DNA from: Flavobacteriaceae bacterium PS02293 | Lineage (GTDB): Bacteria > Bacteroidota > Bacteroidia > Flavobacteriales > Weeksellaceae | Reading direction: 5' to 3' | DNA length: 64,000 nt | Assembly: GCA_029960045.1 (NCBI GenBank) | Contig: JASCOV010000007.1 | Coordinates: 1-64,000 of the forward strand | Shown: piece after piece, positions 60,297 through 64,000 of the stretch | Position numbering within the stretch: position 1 is the first letter of the stretch | How the letters are laid out: every line of letters starts with the position of its first letter | Position numbers and translations under genes: made by a program | The notes under the pieces: generated by a model | What the model saw: only the letters and a program-made list of their open reading frames with translations | Told to the model about the DNA's origin: nothing | The model's database searches: none

Positions 60297-62774
60297 ATGA
60301 AAATCAACAAACAATTTTTTCTTTTCATAGGTCTGCTTTTTTCTTCATTAATATATGCAGGCGAGATCACCTCGTTTACAAAAAAAGGAAATGAAGTCAC
60401 TTTTAACTGCAAAGACGGTTCAAAATTATCATTAACGATCAATAGCAGCTCTGTCGTGAAAGTTTGGTTTGACCAGTCAGGCAAATTCTCCCGTCAGAAT
60501 CCTTCTTTCGCTGTCATTAATGATCAATTGGAAAATACCGGCGACATATCAGTGAACGAAGAACCTTCGGCCTACGAGATCTTCACTTCAAAATTGAGAA
60601 TCCGTGTCAACAAAAATCCTATGCAGCTGCAGATTTTCGACAAATGGCAAAAGCTGATTTTTAGTGATTATAATGACAAAGGGAATGTCCCAAACGGGAA
60701 AGGCGTAAAATCCTATAAAAATCTCAGAAGTGATGAGCAGTTTTTTGGTTTGGGCGAAAAAACAGGAACACTTAACAGAAGAGGAAAAAACTATAAAATG
60801 TGGAATAGCGACAAACCTTGTTACTCTACTACAGAAGACCCGATTGCCAAGAGCATTCCGTTTTTTATGAGCAGTTATAATTACGGGATTTTCCTGGATA
60901 ATACGTATAAAAGCGAATTCAAATTTGGGACAGAATCTCAGGATTATTATTCCTTTGAAGCGCCTGATGGTGCATTTGTCTATTACTTCATCTCCGGAAA
61001 AGATTATAAAGACATTCAGAAACAATACATTTCGCTCACCGGAAAGCCGATTATGCCGCCAAAATGGGCTTTGGGTTTTGCGCAAAGTCGCGGTTTGTAC
61101 ACCAGAGAAGATCAGGCTTTGGAAATTGCAGCAGAATTCAGAAAACGCCAGATTCCCATTGATGTCATTTATCAGGATATCGGCTGGACACAGAATCTTC
61201 AGGATTTCGAGTGGCGAAAAGGAAACTACAAAGATCCGAAAGGAATGCTGAAAAAATTGAAATCCAATGGTTTCAAAATGATTGTTTCACAAGATCCCGT
61301 GATTTCGAAAAAAGATAACAAACAATACATAGAAGCCAATAAACTGGGTTATTTTGTAAAAGATGTCCGTACAGACAAAGCCTACGAAATGCCTTGGCCT
61401 TGGGGCGGAAATTGCGGCGTGGTAGATTTTACGCTTCCTGCAGTGGCCGACTGGTGGGGCAAATACCAGCAAAAACCTTTGGATGATGGTATCAGCGGTT
61501 TCTGGACAGATATGGGCGAACCGGCTTGGAGCAATGAAGAAGATACCGACCGTCTCAATATGAAGCACCATCTCGGGATGCACGATGAGATCCACAATGT
61601 TTTTGGATTAACCTGGGACAAAGTGGTGAAGGAACAGTTTGATAAACGGAATCCCAACAAGCGTATTTTCCAGATGACACGTTCTGCCTACGCAGGTTTG
61701 CAGCGTTATACATTTGCTTGGACCAATGACAGCGGGAATGGCAGTGACGTTTTGGACGGTTGGGCACAAATGGAAAATCAGGTGGCCGTCGGGATTTCTG
61801 CTGGTTTAGGCGGAATCCCGTTCTGGACAACCGATATTTCCGGATATTGCGGAGACATTACCAATTATCCGGCTATGGCAGAGCTCTATACAAGATGGAT
61901 GCAGTTTGGCATATTTTGTCCGCTCAGCCGTGCACACCACGAAGGCGACAATGCGGTGGAACCTTGGAAATTCGGGGAAGTGGCAGAGAAAAATACCAAA
62001 GCCGCTATCGAACTCAAATATCAGCTTTTTCCTTATTTATACACTTATTCCAGAAAAGCGCACGACACCGGATTACCGATTACCAGAGGCCTTTTTATGG
62101 AATATCCAAAAGATCCCGAAGCCGCAAAAATCGATAATCAGTTTATGTTTGGAGAAGAGATTCTCGTGGCGCCAGTTCTCAAAAAAGGGGAAAGGATAAA
62201 ACGTGTCTATTTCCCGGATGGCGAATGGATCGATTTCAATGATAAAAAAACCGAATATCTGGGTGGCGAAAAATTGCCTTATAAAGCGCCACTCAACACC
62301 ATCCCGATTTTTGTGAAAAAAGGATCGATTATCCCAATGATGCCTATTATGCAATACATTGGTGAGAGAAAAGATTATCCCGTGACCTTCCATATTTTCC
62401 CGAATTATGAAGATGAGAAAGCAAGTTTCACACTTTATGAAGATGAGGGCGAAAATCAGGATTATCTGAAAGATATTTTTTCATTAACAAACATCATTTG
62501 CACAACGGTTTCAAACGGTTATAACATTGATATTTCACCAGAGGACAAAGGTTTTCACCAGTCTGATAAAAGAAATTTTGTACTCAGTATTTTGAGCGAT
62601 AAAAAACCAACTTCGGTTTCCATCAACGGAAATGTGGCAACATTTGTTCCTTTAGAAAAATTAAATATCGATAATGATTTCTCGCAACAATGGAGCTGGG
62701 ATGAGAAAGGAAATAAAATTCTGGTGAAAACACCGGATCAAAGAAAAAAAATAAATATTAAAATAAATAATTAA
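60297..62774 (+). CDS. GH31 family alpha-glucosidase
   Basis: 825 residues. Signal peptide (FIGLLFSSLIYAG), periplasmic. N-terminal beta domain, then (from ~255) the GH31 barrel: PPKWALGFAQSRGLYTRE, DVIYQDIGW, nucleophile GFWTDMGEPAW (Asp405), a likely acid/base Asp478 in FAWTNDSGNGSDV, and GIPFWTTDISGY, followed by C-terminal beta domains. The acid/base motif WTND differs from the usual WTGDN. It cleaves alpha-1,4 or alpha-1,6 glucosidic bonds, and with a GH27-like dextranase and GH97 in the locus, alpha-1,6 action is plausible. Sits 133 bp after the SusE-like gene. Confidence 0.92.
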   Translation: MKINKQFFLFIGLLFSSLIYAGEITSFTKKGNEVTFNCKDGSKLSLTINSSSVVKVWFDQSGKFSRQNPSFAVINDQLENTGDISVNEEPSAYEIFTSKLRIRVNKNPMQLQIFDKWQKLIFSDYNDKGNVPNGKGVKSYKNLRSDEQFFGLGEKTGTLNRRGKNYKMWNSDKPCYSTTEDPIAKSIPFFMSSYNYGIFLDNTYKSEFKFGTESQDYYSFEAPDGAFVYYFISGKDYKDIQKQYISLTGKPIMPPKWALGFAQSRGLYTREDQALEIAAEFRKRQIPIDVIYQDIGWTQNLQDFEWRKGNYKDPKGMLKKLKSNGFKMIVSQDPVISKKDNKQYIEANKLGYFVKDVRTDKAYEMPWPWGGNCGVVDFTLPAVADWWGKYQQKPLDDGISGFWTDMGEPAWSNEEDTDRLNMKHHLGMHDEIHNVFGLTWDKVVKEQFDKRNPNKRIFQMTRSAYAGLQRYTFAWTNDSGNGSDVLDGWAQMENQVAVGISAGLGGIPFWTTDISGYCGDITNYPAMAELYTRWMQFGIFCPLSRAHHEGDNAVEPWKFGEVAEKNTKAAIELKYQLFPYLYTYSRKAHDTGLPITRGLFMEYPKDPEAAKIDNQFMFGEEILVAPVLKKGERIKRVYFPDGEWIDFNDKKTEYLGGEKLPYKAPLNTIPIFVKKGSIIPMMPIMQYIGERKDYPVTFHIFPNYEDEKASFTLYEDEGENQDYLKDIFSLTNIICTTVSNGYNIDISPEDKGFHQSDKRNFVLSILSDKKPTSVSINGNVATFVPLEKLNIDNDFSQQWSWDEKGNKILVKTPDQRKKINIKINN

Positions 62775-62777
62775 TAG

Positions 62778-64000
<1,223 letters not shown>

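Noticed and set aside
60588..61085. 165-codon minus-strand frame
   Set aside because: Antisense to a well-conserved GH31 gene, with no family features.

Overview
The window looks like chromosome from a flavobacterium close to Chryseobacterium (Weeksellaceae). The DNA is AT-rich. Four proteins carry type IX secretion (T9SS) type A sorting domains. There are two SusC/SusD pairs, a hybrid two-component sensor, a SusR-like membrane regulator, lipoproteins of Bacteroidota type, and -7 boxes of the form TAnnTTTG. The genus is inferred from protein style and was not tested by any search. No rRNA, tRNA or CRISPR array was seen.

Region 1 (1-18.1 kb) is a patchwork of mobile-element scars and a stress/DNA-repair island. 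It opens with the end of an IS21-like element abutting a headless gingipain-type (C25) protease gene. Next come a relaxase fragment and a serine-recombinase fragment fused to the tail of a sorbosone-dehydrogenase gene. The island itself encodes DUF2945, DUF2383, SRPBCC, a single-domain response regulator, a flavin reductase, SDR enzymes, Ku/LigD end joining, PfpI, an lmo0937-type membrane peptide, an aldo/keto reductase and a histidine kinase. Several of these are broken: premature stops in the recombinase, PfpI, aldo/keto reductase and kinase, and a frameshift at a run of ten A in ligD.

Region 2 (18.1-22.6 kb) holds an AraC regulator, a DUF885 zinc peptidase and a T9SS-exported protein. The last two share a 27-bp upstream element.

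Region 3 (22.6-33.0 kb) is an iron/siderophore locus. A PchR-like AraC regulator is divergent from an operon of TonB receptor, DUF4374 lipoprotein, secreted ankyrin protein, DUF2271 protein, PepSY-flavodoxin reductase, FNR module and ApbE flavin transferase. It resembles the Xus xenosiderophore system joined to a flavinylated periplasmic electron-transfer chain.

Region 4 (33.4-49.7 kb) is a fructan (probably levan) utilisation locus: a T9SS-exported DUF4960-like protein, a fructose-type hybrid sensor, then MFS transporter, GH32, SusC, SusD, DUF4960 glycan-binding lipoprotein, GH32 lipoprotein and fructokinase in one tight operon.

Region 5 (50.0-64.0 kb) is an alpha-glucan (probably dextran/isomaltooligosaccharide) locus: a SusR-like DUF6377 regulator, a T9SS-exported clan GH-D (GH27-like) enzyme with two starch-binding-like modules, SusC, SusD, SusE/F-like protein, GH31 and a GH97 gene cut by the window edge. 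Levan and dextran are both bacterial polymers made from sucrose, so regions 4 and 5 together suggest feeding on sucrose-derived exopolysaccharide.
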